Positions 21,114 to 33,587 are shown, numbered from the stretch's first letter. The stretch: DNA of 64,000 nucleotides from Parasitella parasitica (GCA_025201805.1 MU619262.1:3978-67977), one strand, 5' to 3'. Made by a program: numbers and translations. The notes: a model not told the origin generated them from the letters alone.

Positions 21114-23379
21114 ATGTCTGCTATGGAAATTGATCAGCATGCTTCCAACGGGGATTCTTCCACCGATGAGCCTGTTGTAACTGGAATTATTTATCCAGTT
21201 CCAGACGTTAGAAGTAAGATTGGTTGAAAAATCTAAAAGGATTCGATATTAAGCGCCTCTGTAGAAAGAATTGATAAAGCTGCAGCAAATCTTGCGACCA
21301 AGGGACCCGAATTGGAAAAGCACATTCGAGAGACTAACAAGGATGGTCTCTTCAACTTTTTAAATCCTAATGATCCTTATTATGCTTATTACCGCTTCAA
21401 ATATCAGGAGGTCAAGGATGGGAAGGGTAATTTGACGCTCTTTTTGTTTTATTCACAAACACGTAAAATTAACCTGGACAATTGAATAGTGCCTCAAGTC
21501 AATGGCAATGCCCAAGAGCGAGTCCCGGAAACGGTTAAATTGCAACCTGTCAACCTTGCGCCAAAAGAGCCTGAGCCATTCGAATTCTCTGCAATAATGC
21601 CGGCTATGTCTGCTCAAGATTTGTAAGGATAGAATACAAATTTGACGATTGCTGAATGTAACCGACTTTGTATGTTAGAGATATCATGAAGTTGACAGCT
21701 CAGTTTGCTGCCCGTAACGGCCGTGCGTTTATCAGCCAACTTGCACAGCGCGAATCAAGAAACTATCAATTCGACTTTTTGCGCCCATCCCACAGTTTAT
21801 TTCCTTATTTTACTGAACTTGTCAAGCAATATACAAAAGTATTTTTGCCACCTAAAGACTTGCAAGAGAAATTGAAGGCAAACAAAGACAATAAATACCA
21901 CATCTTGGAGCGGGTCAAGGAACGAGTAGAGTGGGTTGCTTGGCAGGAAGCTGAGGAGAGAAAGAAGAATGACGAGGATGAAAAAGAAAGACGTAAGGTT
22001 ATAAAAAAACATAGACTACACACAATATCGCTAATGCGTTTCATCTAGTCGCTTATGCTAGTATTGATTGGCACGATTTTGTCGTCGTAGAAACTGTAGA
22101 ATTTACAGATGTTGATGAACAAGCTGAATTGCCACCACCAATGAGTTTATCAGAACTGGAAAATATGTCGTTGGCTCAAAAGCGTTTGGCTGCTATGCCA
22201 ACTGAGGCAATGCAACAGCCAGGGATTAAAGATACAGAGCCCGAAGATGTGGATATGGAGGAATCCGACGACGAATCAACTCAACCCGTCATGCAACCTG
22301 CTATTCCCAAAATGCCAGACACATCTGCGCCCATCAAAATTCGCACCGACTATAAACCGAAACTTTATGGCACAACAGCTAATAAAGGAGCAGTTGCTAC
22401 AGAGCGCTGTCCCCGTTGTGGCGAAGCCATCCCTGTCGCAGAAATGGCCGAGCATATGCGTATTGAATTACTCGATCCTAAATGGAAGGAGCAAAAGATG
22501 GCAATGGAAGCTAAACAAAGAGATAGTAACTTGCTACAGGAAGGCAACGACGTTGCAAAGATCTTGAAAAACATCTCTGGCTTGCGTCCTGATATTTTCG
22601 GATCAGATGAAGTTGATGCCAACAAGAGAATCCGAGAGCAAGAAGAAGAGGCAAAGAGAAAAGACAGAGTTATCTGGGATGGTCATACAGCTACCATGGG
22701 GTTGGCTAACCAAAGAGCTCAAAAGACTAGTATTGAAGATCAAATTGCCCAGATGCATAAAAAGGTCACTGAAGATAATGACATTGGTCCTCAAATGCCA
22801 GGACAGCAACAGCATGAATTTACACCTCTTCCACCACCTACGGCCTTCTCCGCGCCTCAATATTATACACCAGATCAGCAGCAGGCATTTGCAAATCAGG
22901 TTCCTAGAGGCATGTATAATAACGCTCCTCCCCCGCCACAACCACCCATGATGCCACAGCCATCCATCACACCCGCAGTACGTAAATCGGACGAACCAGA
23001 CTCGGCCGTAGAAAAGAAAACTCGTATAGAAGAACCTGAATGGCAAGCGCCACCCGACGTAAGTTCTGTTTGTTTACTTTATTTTTTTTTATTTTCATTA
23101 ACCTTGTACGAAAAGCTCTCTTTCTCGATTAACATTCAAACGCCCGATATGCCTGACAAACCAGAATGGAGCCTAAATGGAACTACAATTTCGGTGCCTG
23201 GATTGTTACCAAATACGCTTATTTCCACCGTAAAGGATCGTATCGCATCTCAACTCGGAATGCCCGTTGGTAAACAAAAACTGTCAAGCTCAAGCACAGT
23301 TCTCAATAACTCCAAGACTTTGAGTTTTTATGGAATTGGTGAAGGCTTTTCTCTGGTGCTGGAAGTTAGAAAACGATAA
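21114..23379 (+). CDS. SF3A1: Splicing factor 3A subunit 1 (U2 snRNP)
   Basis: Homologue of human SF3A1 and yeast Prp21, needed for U2 snRNP binding at the branch site. Exons 21114-21213, 21265-21426, 21490-21622, 21679-21992, 22049-23058, 23116-23379; 660 aa. Two SURP modules are visible: residues about 34-87 (GPELEKHIRETNKDGLFNFL, then DPYYAYYRFKYQE) and about 133-190 (FAARNGRAFISQL, then FDFLRPSHSLFPYFTELV). A conserved ERCPRCGEAIPV-type segment, the IREQEEEAKRKDRVIWDGH segment and a Pro/Gln-rich stretch follow. The C-terminal 88 residues form the ubiquitin-like domain (PDKPEWSLNG ... GMPVGKQKL). The last intron is also open in frame, but splicing gives the expected domain start. Very secure. 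Confidence 0.95.
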
Positions 23380-23688
23380 ACATTAAATAAAGTTTAAGCT
23401 AGGATTGGCTCATTAGTATCGTATGTCTTTGTTTGTACATGGCACAGACGTTTGAGATACACAGTGCCTTGACTTGAATCCGGTTAGTATTAGTAACTCG
23501 GAATAGTTTCCAGGTTGACTCTCACCATCCCAGTTTCCGTTCTCTTACGGATACATCTTTACTAAATCGCATTCCCACGGCATCTCAATTAATCTGGCAC
23601 TATTTATTAAGTGTCAAGTCTTTTTTTTTTTTTTTATATATATATCTCTTTTTGCTTTTTTTTGCTTTTTTTTTCATTCAATCACAAA

Positions 23689-26039
23689 ATGGCTTCCAGC
23701 AACAATATCCCTACCAAATTCCCTAACCTCAAGCCTAGAGGCCCTGGTGGTGAGGCCCTTTTAGCTGCTGAAAGGGCAAAAACTACATTTGATGTAAATG
23801 CGCTTTCAAAGTTCATGTACAGTCAAGAATGGCTTGACAAGATGAACAGCATCTTGCAGATCATTGAGAATGAGCCTGCTTTTGACAAGACTAACCGCTA
23901 CTATCAAAGCCGTCCTGAAAAGATTGCTACTGGGCTTTGGAAGGACAAACGTATGGCTGAACTTGCTGTGTAAGTGGTCTAATAGTGTGAGTTGTTCCCC
24001 CCACCCACCCCGCTAATTGTTCTGTCTAGTGAACACAATTGGGATGACCAAGATTCTCAAATTGCCAACTTTCTCTATGATCAATCCACTCCTGTAAGTT
24101 TATAACAAAACAAAAATGACATTTTTGTGTAACCATGTATATTTATGTTTACCTAATCTGATTCTTGTAGTTCTCCCTCCATTATGGAATGTTTATCCCC
24201 ACATTAAGATCTCAAACCACCGATGAACAAAAGAAGCTTTTCCTCGAGCGCGCATTGAAGCATGAAATCATTGGCTGCTATGCCCAAACCGAAGTAAGTT
24301 GTGTGAGCTAGTTTGTGTAGTCAAGCAAAACGCTGATTTGCGTTCCCAATAGTTGGGCCATGGTTCTAATGTACAAGGCCTTGAAACTACTGCCACCTAC
24401 ATCTCAGAAACCAACGAGTTTGAACTCCACTCTCCTACTTTGACTTCTGCCAAATGGTGGATTGGTGGTCTCGGTAAGGCTGCGAACCATGCTATCGTGA
24501 TGGCCCGTTTGATTACAGACGGAAAGGATTTGGGTCCCCATCCATTCTGCGTGCAAATCCGTAGCTTGGAAGATCACACGCCTCTTCCTGGTATCACTGT
24601 GGGTGATATTGGGCCCAAATTTGGCTTTAATGCTGTAGATAATGGCTTCATCATGTTTGATCATTACCGAATTCCTCACGTTGCCTTCTTGGCCAAGTAT
24701 TCTCAAGTCAAGGCTGGAAGCGGTGAGTACAGTAAGCCTCCCAATGCAAAACTTTCTTATGGTACCATGGTCTTTGTTCGTGCCAACATTGTTATGGGCG
24801 TAAGATATGCTCTTGCTAAGGCTACTACCATTGCTATTCGCTATTCCACTATTCGCCAACAGTTTGTGGATGCTGCTAGTCCCAAAAAGTGGGACAACAA
24901 GGTTATTGAAACGCCTGTTTTGGACTACACTATGCAACAATACCGCTTGCTGCCCATCATTGCCTCTGCCTATGCTTGCTTCTTTACTGGACGTGAAATG
25001 TATCGTCTTTACGAGTTGAATCAGTCCGAGATGCAAAAGGGCAACTTTGGTCTCTTGGCCGATCTTCACGCTAGCTCCTCAGGCCTCAAGAGTTTGACTA
25101 CAACTATGGCTGTTGATTCTTTAGAGGAGTGTAGACGTGCCTGTGGTGGTCATGGTTACAGTTTGTTCTCTGGTTTGGGCCAATTCTATCAAGATTATCT
25201 CCCTAATGCTACTGTAAGTTCATCATCAATATGTATCTCTGATAACCACTTATAGTTTTGGTTTATAGTGGGAAGGTGACAACTATATTTTGACTCAACA
25301 AACTGCTCGTTATTTGCTCAAGACATTCCGTAATGTTCTTGCTGGAAAGGCAGAACCCTCCGAGCACAACCAAACTATCACTTATTTGACCCAATACCTT
25401 GAAAACCCCAAGGCCAAGTGTCCTGCTTCCAACCCTGACGATTTCCTCAACGCTGAACTGATTTTATCTGCCTTTGGTTTCCGTGCTGCTTATGGCATTG
25501 CCAAGGTTGCTGAACAAATTGATCACCATGGCCGTTCTTGGAACTCTATGCTTGTCGAAATCCGTAACATTTCCAAGGCTCATTGTCAATTCATGTTGGT
25601 CCGCAACTTCCTTGTCACTCTCCAAAACGATGCTGAGCTTGCCAACCCAGAGAACAAGTCTATGCTCACTATCTTGAAGACCTTGTCTTACCTCTTTGCT
25701 CTTCACAATATGGAAAAGGAGCTCTCTGAATTCCTCTTGTCTGAATACTTGTCTCCTGATCAAAGCGCAATGTTAAAGGAACAAGTCGTTTCCTTGCTCG
25801 ATAAGGTTCGCCCTGAAGCGGTTGGCCTTGTTGATGCCTTTGCTTTGCCCGATTACTATCTCCACTCTGCTTTAGGCCGTCATGATGGTCGCGTCTACGA
25901 ATCAATGACCAAGATGGCTGAGGCTGAGCCTTTGAACCATACCCGTGTTGTTGCCGGCTATGAGGAATATATTAAGCCTTTTGTTCACAAAGGAAAGGAC
26001 TTGGCTATTAGCAAGGAAGAGGCTTCTTCAAAGCTTTAG
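23689..26039 (+). CDS. POX1: Peroxisomal acyl-CoA oxidase
   Basis: First enzyme of peroxisomal fatty-acid beta-oxidation; FAD-dependent desaturation of acyl-CoA with H2O2 release. Exons 23689-23969, 24030-24093, 24171-24293, 24353-25213, 25269-26039; 699 aa, the usual length. Evidence: TELGHGSNVQGLETTATY flavin-binding block, WWIGGLGK, FGFNAVDNGFIMFDHYRIP, CRRACGGHGYS, the catalytic Glu in WEGDNYILTQQTAR and C-terminal S-K-L (PTS1). The start at 23689 (AAAATGGCT) is preferred to an upstream Met in a poly-T leader. Runs co-directionally with the SCP2 gene downstream, which also ends in SKL. Confidence 0.96.
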
Positions 26040-26595
26040 ATGATGCATACAAAATTGTATAATAGTTTATAGAAATATCTCCCACCCCACCACCCCCCCC
26101 CCTCTCAATTTGTCTTTTTATTACTATAATTTTTTTTTTTATAAAATCTGAATACGTAGTAGCTCTGTCTTGATATCTGTGTCTTACATTTCCCACCTTT
26201 TCTTGTCGTCGTAGTGATACAAAAGCAAGTTGAACCCCACTCATATTTACCAAGATTATTTCGCCTTACAAAAACTATTAGTTACAAATTCGGTAAAGTC
26301 TATTAAACTGGTAGTGTAAAAGCAAGCTATTTGGATGATTTTTTGTCAACTTCTAATATCCAATGCTATATGAACTCTAATATTGAGTATTTAAGATTAT
26401 TATTTTTTTCAAGAGCTTTGTACCTCGATTCTACTTGAAAAAAAAAATAGCTTCTTTGTTCTTTTTATCTCTTGTTACATGTGAAAAATCCTTTGCTCTT
26501 CCCCATCATGCAACACTGCACATATAAATAAAGTATTTAAAAATGACCTTTTCTTCTTTTTTTTTTTTTTTCATTGTTTAGTTAATATCTGCTAA
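26040..26595. other. Intergenic between acyl-CoA oxidase and SCP2 genes
   Basis: A C-rich run (about 26085-26103), poly-T runs and AT-rich sequence. It should hold the terminator of the oxidase gene and the promoter of the SCP2 gene. No coding frame is supported. Confidence 0.5.
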
Positions 26596-27300
26596 ATGTC
26601 CTCAGAACAACCACCCCAACTCGTCTCTAATCTATTACTTCCTGAACTTGAACGCCAACTAGCTGAAGACCAGAATCTTTGGCCCAATATCAAGGGCCTT
26701 TTCATTGTTACTGTGACAAAAAAGAAGAAAGCTGCTGCCACATGGTATTAGATGCAATATTGTGTTTCTAGAAAATCCAAATTAACTCTGTAACATTCAT
26801 AGGTATCTCTTACTCCAAGGTACATATATAGCTATACAGTAAAAAAAAAATCGCTATTGAATTAATATTGGTATTAGGGAAAGGCGTACTGCCATTGATT
26901 ACTACCTCTGAAGAAGATGCACGTGCAGGTGTCAACGGGAAATTAAGAACTGTGAAGGTGCAGATTGATGATGCCGATTTATTGAACTTCATTACAGGAG
27001 GGTAGGTAGATCAAGTGCTTGGAATGACCTGCTCGTTAAAAAAAAATGGCATTTATGCGCAGGATGACTGGTGTGAAAGCCTATATGACGGGAAAAATCA
27101 AAGTTAAAGGAGACCTTTTGTTGGCCCAAAGGTTGGAAGAGGTTTTTGAAAAGCTCGGCGGAAGAGAGGTAAACCATACCATGTACTGCCTTTCAGGTTA
27201 AATTACCCATATTAAAAACAAGTTGTTAATACAGAAAGCTGTTGAATTTATCAAGAATAATGAACAGGCTCTAGCTCTGACAAGCAAATCCAAGTTGTAG
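26596..27300 (+). CDS. SCP2 sterol-carrier domain protein with peroxisomal signal
   Basis: A stand-alone SCP2 domain, which binds acyl-CoA, fatty acids or sterols in peroxisomes. Exons 26596-26744, 26803-26819 (17 nt), 26878-27001, 27063-27168, 27235-27300; 153 aa. Evidence: NIKGLFIVTVTKKKKAAATW, the segment TVKVQIDDADLLNFITGG followed by MTGVKAYMTGKIKVKGD, and LAQRLEEVFEKLG. This is the common order of strands and the core M-x-x-G-K-I-K-V-K-G-D motif of the family. The C-terminus S-K-S-K-L ends in a canonical PTS1. The tiny exon 2 is needed to keep the frame and completes W-Y-L-L-L-Q. The neighbouring oxidase suggests a shared role in peroxisomal lipid breakdown (inference). Confidence 0.92.
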
Positions 27301-27649
27301 TATATTTCTCGTTGATTTTCTCAGATATTTGCACAACCTTTAGTATTTCTTTCTTTTTCACTGCATACATCTTTAAAGCAATAAACTCGAAATTACCACA
27401 CAAAAAAGATAGGACAAATGCTTGCCTTTTACTCATATACTTAAATTAACTCGTGGTATTATGCACATGCAGCATAAAAGCGTGCTCAGCAAGTTAAATC
27501 AGGACCTTGAATATGTTTTACTTGTGAACTGGCTCAAAATCTTGTTTTGGCAATATCACAAAGTTGAAGTAGATACAAATGTGAAAACTCAAGAAACTTT
27601 GTGAGGAGGTCTATTCAGGCGAATTTTATTTAGGATTTTTTTTTTTTTT

Positions 27650-28024
27650 NNNNNNNNNNNNNNNNNNNNNNNNNNNNNNNNNNNNNNNNNNNNNNNNNNN
27701 NNNNNNNNNNNNNNNNNNNNNNNNNNNNNNNNNNNNNNNNNNNNNNNNNNNNNNNNNNNNNNNNNNNNNNNNNNNNNNNNNNNNNNNNNNNNNNNNNNNN
27801 NNNNNNNNNNNNNNNNNNNNNNNNNNNNNNNNNNNNNNNNNNNNNNNNNNNNNNNNNNNNNNNNNNNNNNNNNNNNNNNNNNNNNNNNNNNNNNNNNNNN
27901 NNNNNNNNNNNNNNNNNNNNNNNNNNNNNNNNNNNNNNNNNNNNNNNNNNNNNNNNNNNNNNNNNNNNNNNNNNNNNNNNNNNNNNNNNNNNNNNNNNNN
28001 NNNNNNNNNNNNNNNNNNNNNNNN
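27650..28024. other. Assembly gap (N run)
   Basis: 375 undetermined bases, entered through a poly-T run and followed directly by the second copy of the interspersed repeat. The break is most likely caused by the repeat, so the element probably extends into the gap. Confidence 0.99.
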
Positions 28025-28031
28025 TTTTTCT

Positions 28032-28800
28032 TTGATAGCGGAGATTAAACGCGTCCAAAATCAGGAAGTAAAAATTCTTTCAGAAACTCCATTTGTACAA
28101 TTAGAAAACAAAATTACTTTTTTAAGGCAAGATATCATCCTCTGGTACTATGCATACCCCAGCTGTCAGTCTATGATAATAGCTGCCCTTTTGGACGCTC
28201 TACACGATGGTATTAGTTCATAATTCTCATATGCTCATGGAAGAAATTATGTCGAAAAAAAATCAAAACAGATCAAGAGGGAAAAGTCAATATTTTGCTT
28301 ACTCAGAGCGCATTTCCAATCTTTCAAATCAAGGAATGGTCTTTTGCGATCATTTTCCTCTAATATATGCTATAGTAAAAAGTTGCATCTTTGGGGTCAA
28401 AATTGAGGATAATGCATAATCGATGATTTTGGATGTGTGGATACAAGGAAAAAATCCAAAAAATCCGTCATTTTGCATCGAAAAAAAAATCATGCCCAAA
28501 TTGCACCAAAATCATATATAATACAGTTTTTAATCAATGGATACTATTTTTTGCGTTTTCAGGGCACTTTTTATTATAAAAATCAGTCAAAAAATGGCAC
28601 ACGAAGATAAATTCCTTGCTTTTAAGCTGTGAAAATATCTTTCTGGAGTTGATATCACGTCAATATCAATTCTAGTACATGACACAGCTTTATAAAGTAA
28701 GTATTTTTGATGCCACAAGTATACCTTTCTTCATAATGAAATGATAAAACAAATGTGGCTCATCGAGTTGGAAGCAGAAGAGAATAATTAATTAAAACAA
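28032..28800. repeat. Interspersed repeat, copy 2
   Basis: Same-orientation relative of 8005-8745, with the same order of landmarks from GGAGATTAAACGCG near 28040 to GTGGCTCATCGAGTTGGAAGC near 28754. It carries a small insertion near 28700 relative to copy 1. The left end is lost in the assembly gap. A 63-codon frame at the start is partly conserved between copies but is interrupted in copy 1, arguing for a decayed element. Confidence 0.75.
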
Positions 28801-29911
28801 TCATTTCACTGTAATAACCCCTTGTTATTTGTGAATAATTCGCAAGTTGCTAATTGCTACTGACAGAGAAGATCTGTTACCATTGATGGTTATAATAATG
28901 CTTAATGTCAATGCTACGCATGTAAAATAGAATGTAAAGTAGAGGTTAGGATTGAGGTTGAAGATAATTTTACTATCAAAAGTTAAGCTTCACAATAAAC
29001 TTCTGGTAGATTCCAGGTTCCATTCACTGTACATTAACCCGTCCGTTATAGCAAGTCTCGACTATATATTCATTCCTTGATATTAGATATACCGATTTAA
29101 CAGATGAACATAAAATGATAATGCGAAGTTTTTAAAATAGATATTGCCATTTGCTTGAATATGCTACGATTTTTGAAAAGATATATAATTAAAAGAGAAA
29201 ATAGAATGAAATGGTTGGTTTAAACTTAGATTCAGGGATAAACTACCACTGTTTCAATTAAATAATTTGACGGATACGTACAGCTGAGTGCCTTATTAGT
29301 ATATGCAGTTTGATAGTTTGATGGTTTTGTGATTTAACCGTTTTTTAGTTAAATACCTAAGCAGCTCTATAGACTTGTTTAAATATTTGAGCTTATTTAT
29401 ATGTCTAATTTATAACGGATATATCTGAAATAATTTATCAACATTTAAACATCATGGAATTTAAACAACTCTGTATCGTGGCCTGTTGGTGATTGTTCAG
29501 TTTCAGGTTCTGAAGTACATTCCGATAGTGTTGGTAAAGAATTGTATTGAAAAATGGGATAATAAAAAACCCAAATATTCATTCATTCAAAAATACCTTT
29601 TACTCCTGCACAATGGCTGTTTGATCAAAAATAAAATAATCAGAGTATCGCAATTTCGCATAGCACTATAAAATGTGCTATATTCTTGGGCATTTTTAAC
29701 TAGAATAGAAAACCAAAAACGTGATTGTATTTAATACTTCTTGTCCCTACTTGAAATATTCTTCAAAAACTGCAAAACGACAGTGTATATTGAGACAAGT
29801 AGTTGTAAAAGTAAGCCATCTGTTCCTAATATTGAAATACCGGGCTTGACGCTTTTTCTGATTTTTTTTTTTTTTTTTTTTATAGAATTTCAAATATAAT
29901 AGAATAGTACA
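28801..29911. other. Intergenic, no supported gene
   Basis: Very AT-rich DNA without recognisable genes or splice-able frames. The last bases before 29912 hold a poly-T run and the MRS2 promoter. Confidence 0.5.
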
Positions 29912-31283
29912 ATGCAAAGAACCGGCGTCTTCTTCAAGCATTGCGTAAAACCCTATACCTTTAATTCAAAAAAACAGCTATATGGAGCGTCTTCAATAAG
30001 CTTTTGCATTAAAAGACAATATGTTAGGGCAACAAACACCATCAACGCTTTTTCCACAACGAGTAAAATGGCAGGCCCCCCCTTAAAGGCATCCCGAAGA
30101 ATATTGTCATTGCCAACAAAAGTAACAGAGATGAAATTGCGCTGTAGGTATCATTGACATTTTCAGGCAGCTTTTCATTTCGCTCATTGCTATTGTCACC
30201 TGTAGGCACAGAATTTGATCAAAATGGAGCTGTCAAAACAACAGCAGGAGAATTTCTAAAGTCGGATTTTTGCCAGCATCACTCATTGCTTCCTCGAGAT
30301 TTACGAACAATTGATACCTACTCTGTATATCAGAAACCCACCATACTTGTGCGACCGGAAGCAATTTTGGTGAATATTGCGCATCTGAAAGCACTATTGA
30401 AGAGCGATATGGTGGTACTATTCGATACTTACGGCTCAGCAGATAGTTACAATCAGAGCATCTTTATATACGATTTACAGGAAAGATTAAAATCACAGAA
30501 GGATGGTTTGCCTTTTGAATTTAGGTAAGTTTGATCGGGACAGAAAGAGCATAGGGATGCAGCACTCAGCGCTAGTATCGTAGAGCATTGGAAGCCATTT
30601 TGATATCAGTTACATCCTCACTACAGTCAGAATTGGATATATTAGAAGAGCCTGTTAACAAATTACTCGGAGACTTGGAAGATTTGGCTGATATAGAAGA
30701 ATCGATGAATGGGGATAGGTTGAGGGATTTACTGCAGTACTCTAAAAAGTTATCAAAATTTGAGCAGGATGCACTTTCTATTAGAGATGCATTAGAAGAA
30801 GTATTGGACAATGGTAAGATGCCTCCATGCTAAATAGAGATCCAAAATTGATTTGCGTTGATGATAGATGATGATTTGGCGGCAATGTATCTGTCTGATA
30901 AAAGAGCAGGAAAATACAGAGCACCCGAGGATCATGAAGAAGTGGAATTGCTTTTGGAGGCGTACTATAAACAAACAGAGGAAATTGCAGCCAAGACCTC
31001 CACATTGAGACAGCATATGCGATCCACAGAGGAAATTGTACAACTTATTTTGGACGTGTCTCGGAATTCATTAATGTGGTATGATATTAGGTTAACCATC
31101 CTTACACTATCCGCCACCGTTGTGAGTGGTTACGGGGCATTGTTTGGTATGAATTTGCGAAACTACTTTGAAAACGATCCCTACGCGTTTGGTCTTGTTT
31201 CCGGTCTTGCCCTCATGTCTGGCTTTGGTGCATTTGCGATTGCTTTACGAAAACTTCGAACCTTGGCCAAAATCAAACCTTAA
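29912..31283 (+). CDS. MRS2: Mitochondrial inner-membrane magnesium transporter
   Basis: CorA-type Mg2+ channel of the Mrs2/Lpe10 family. Exons 29912-30143, 30206-30524, 30584-30813, 30868-31283; 398 aa. The N-terminus is basic and Ser/Thr-rich, as expected for a mitochondrial presequence. The first splice joins to give KLRCTEFDQNG, the conserved Mrs2 start of the matrix domain. RDLRTID and ILVRPEAILVN follow, then LEAIL...LE-rich helices. The pore signature G-M-N is present in YGALFGMN at the end of TM1, and TM2 lies in the segment FGLVSGLALMSGFGAFAIAL. Very secure. A long (CT)n and poly-C tract follows the stop. Confidence 0.95.
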
Positions 31284-31285
31284 GC

Positions 31286-31320
<35 letters not shown>

Positions 31321-31462
31321 CTCCGCCCCCCCCCCCCTCTTTAATGAATAAAATTTTGAATAAATATCAGCTCATTTTTCTTTTTCGAATAAAATTTATT
31401 ATTTTCAAGGTACAATTAAAATAGGAGATATGGACATTACAATGAGGGCAGCAAATGTAAAT

Positions 31463-31999
31463 TTAAACCGTAGCGTCACGCACGACCAACACAGGGCAAG
31501 GACATTCTTTGAGACATGCGTCAGAAACCGAGCCCAAAAAGACGCTCTTTACAGCTCCCAGACCACGCGAGCCCACAATTAATAAATCAACCTTGTGAGC
31601 CTCGGTGAAACGAGGAATGAGTACTTTGGCTTCACCCCACAGAATATGCACTTCACTAGAGATGAGAAGTTGGTTAAGGTTATGGGACATGGCTTCGAGA
31701 CGTTGACGAGCAGTTTGACCCTGAGCAGTATTTTCAGTCTTCTCGATAGCTTCATTTACTTTGGACACAGTGGTGGACAGCATGGGCAAATCTCCAGTTT
31801 TTGGTGAGACAGCTTCCTTTTTCGCAAAAAGACCGGCAGCGCCTGACTTGTCATCTCTCTTGACAGCAGACAGCAAGATAATATGATCGCTGTCAGGACG
31901 AATTATGTTCTTGACTGACCATTCAAAGAGCCTTTTGGCGTCTTCACTGCCATCATAGGCGATAGCTATACGGCGTTTTTCAGTGATTGAAAGGGGCAT
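31463..31999 (-). CDS. Universal stress protein (UspA family), first copy
   Basis: Single exon, 178 aa, starting at the Met in M-P-L-S-I-T (31999); an upstream in-frame Met adds ten residues but lies in the leader. The start reads RRIAIAYDGSEDAKRLFEWSV and the end carries the ATP-binding loop GSRGLGAVKSVFLGSVSD (G-x2-G-x9-G-S) and CPVLVVRD. A Lys/Ala-rich insertion sits in the middle. Function in stress is known only in broad terms for this family. A TATA box lies about 70 bp upstream, in line with inducible expression. The gene is convergent with MRS2 and divergent from CHS7. A spliced second member lies at 57555-58329. Confidence 0.93.
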   Translation of the reverse strand: MPLSITEKRRIAIAYDGSEDAKRLFEWSVKNIIRPDSDHIILLSAVKRDDKSGAAGLFAKKEAVSPKTGDLPMLSTTVSKVNEAIEKTENTAQGQTARQRLEAMSHNLNQLLISSEVHILWGEAKVLIPRFTEAHKVDLLIVGSRGLGAVKSVFLGSVSDACLKECPCPVLVVRDATV

Positions 32000-32404
32000 T
32001 TTTATTATGCTTATGATTACAAACAAGAGGAAAAGAAAAAGGTGAAAATTGTGTGCAGAGGCGTGCTTTATACATGTTTCAAAGTAAATTCATGCATCCG
32101 AGTGAGTGGTGGAGTTTCATTATTCTTGCTACCGTACTTGCGTTGTAGACTTGGACGGGGGGGGGGAGGGGTTTATGTTGATATCATTCAACACAAATAT
32201 CCATAAAGAAATTTCCTGGAGAAAGACCAGAACTATAGATTTTTCTATAACTGAAGTTAACACATACGCTGATTGTAGAATATAGGAAAATAACAACATT
32301 GCAGGTTTGGATTAAAATATATTTCCTACCATTAAATTCTTTGATCCTATGTATGTATACGCATTCTTTTTTCTTCATCTCAACGATAATATCTATATGG
32401 CCAA
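32000..32404. other. Divergent intergenic region between USP and CHS7
   Basis: Promoter region for both neighbours. It holds a minus-strand TATA box (32067-32073) and a G-run near 32157-32170. No gene is supported. Confidence 0.5.
32067..32073 (-). promoter_or_regulatory. TATA box of the first USP gene
   Basis: TATAAAG on the minus strand, 68-75 bp upstream of the start codon at 31999, a usual fungal spacing. Confidence 0.5.
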
Positions 32405-33587
32405 ATGGTGCAATTCAAATTTCAGTTGTTCAGATTTGACGGTATATGCCAGACAGTGGCATTAACATTATGCCCATTGATGGGAAAATTTGATGGGATT
32501 GAACCAATCTGTTATTCACGAAATGTTGAAGTAGCAGGATTGTTAGTATTCCAGCCTGGTAAAGGAATCAAGGCCTTTCATCTATTCAATAACTTACTAA
32601 CATGGGACAATTAGCGACTCTAATGATGAATTTAGTTGCGCTTTGTATGACTAGTATCATGATTTATCATGTAAAAACCAAATATACAGCCGTAGGTAAG
32701 AAACTAGACACATGTTTCACCTTTGGAAGGCAATTAACAGCAGATACCATAGGCAGAAAAGAAATTGCCATGTTTTTTCAGCTGTATTTGGTGACAATAT
32801 TTTTAGAAATGCTATTGGTTACCAACATCATCCCGACTGCTTCCATATTGTATCCTGTAGGTTGGAAATGCTGAAATTTGTCGTGTTACTAAAATGTATA
32901 TTTAATCTAGTTTTTTACAGCAGCACATTTGGGACTGATTAGCGCGTCTTTTTGGTGCTTGCTATTGAACGGTTTTGTCGGATTTCAGTTTGCAGAAGAT
33001 GGCACGCCTATTAGTTTATGGGTTAGTATTTCACATTGGACGCACAGGGGTGGTGTGAGAACGAAAAAAAAAAGTCATCAGATTTTAACAAGCACATTTC
33101 ATGCCCAAAAAAGTCGATTAGGATCAGTACATTTCTGGTGGTTTTAGTGGTTGGGTTTATTGCCATGGCAACATTTAACAATCTTGGACCTTTCAGCTAC
33201 ACATCACCTGGTGCATTGTGGATCATTTACTTTATTGTAAATGGATCCATGTTTCTTGTATACACAATTTCACAGATCATTCTGGTCACGTACACATTAG
33301 ATGATAGGTGGCCCTTGGGAGACATTGCTTTCGGCATATTGTTTTTCGTGTCAGGTTTAGTCGTCATGTTTATTTTCTCGGTTGCACTTTGTGAACAGGT
33401 TAAACACTATTTGGATGGGCTTTTCTTCGGTAGCATGTGTAACTTACTGGCTGTGATGATGGTTTACAAATACTGGGATTCCATCACAAAAGAAGACCTC
33501 GAATTCTCAATAGATTCAAAGCATCAAACTTGGGAGATTCAAACGCTACTGAAGGACGAAGAGAATAAAATTGCAGCCAAGTTTTAG
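32405..33587 (+). CDS. CHS7: Chitin synthase export chaperone
   Basis: Chs7 is an ER multi-pass protein needed for export of class III/IV-like chitin synthase. Exons 32405-32558, 32615-32695, 32753-32860, 32921-33021, 33114-33587; 305 aa. Evidence: the [10 protein letters not shown] segment, [55 protein letters not shown] and about seven hydrophobic segments. Spliced exon junctions rebuild the family motifs exactly (FQPAT, TAVGRKEI), which supports the model. The last exon ends in a charged tail. Very secure. Confidence 0.94.

Noticed and set aside
24404-25069. 221-codon minus-strand frame
   Set aside because: Shadow frame of the acyl-CoA oxidase exon 4.
31287-31340. (CT)n and poly-C tract after MRS2 as a CRISPR-like or regulatory repeat
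   Set aside because: Simple microsatellite in a 3' flank, with no spacer structure.
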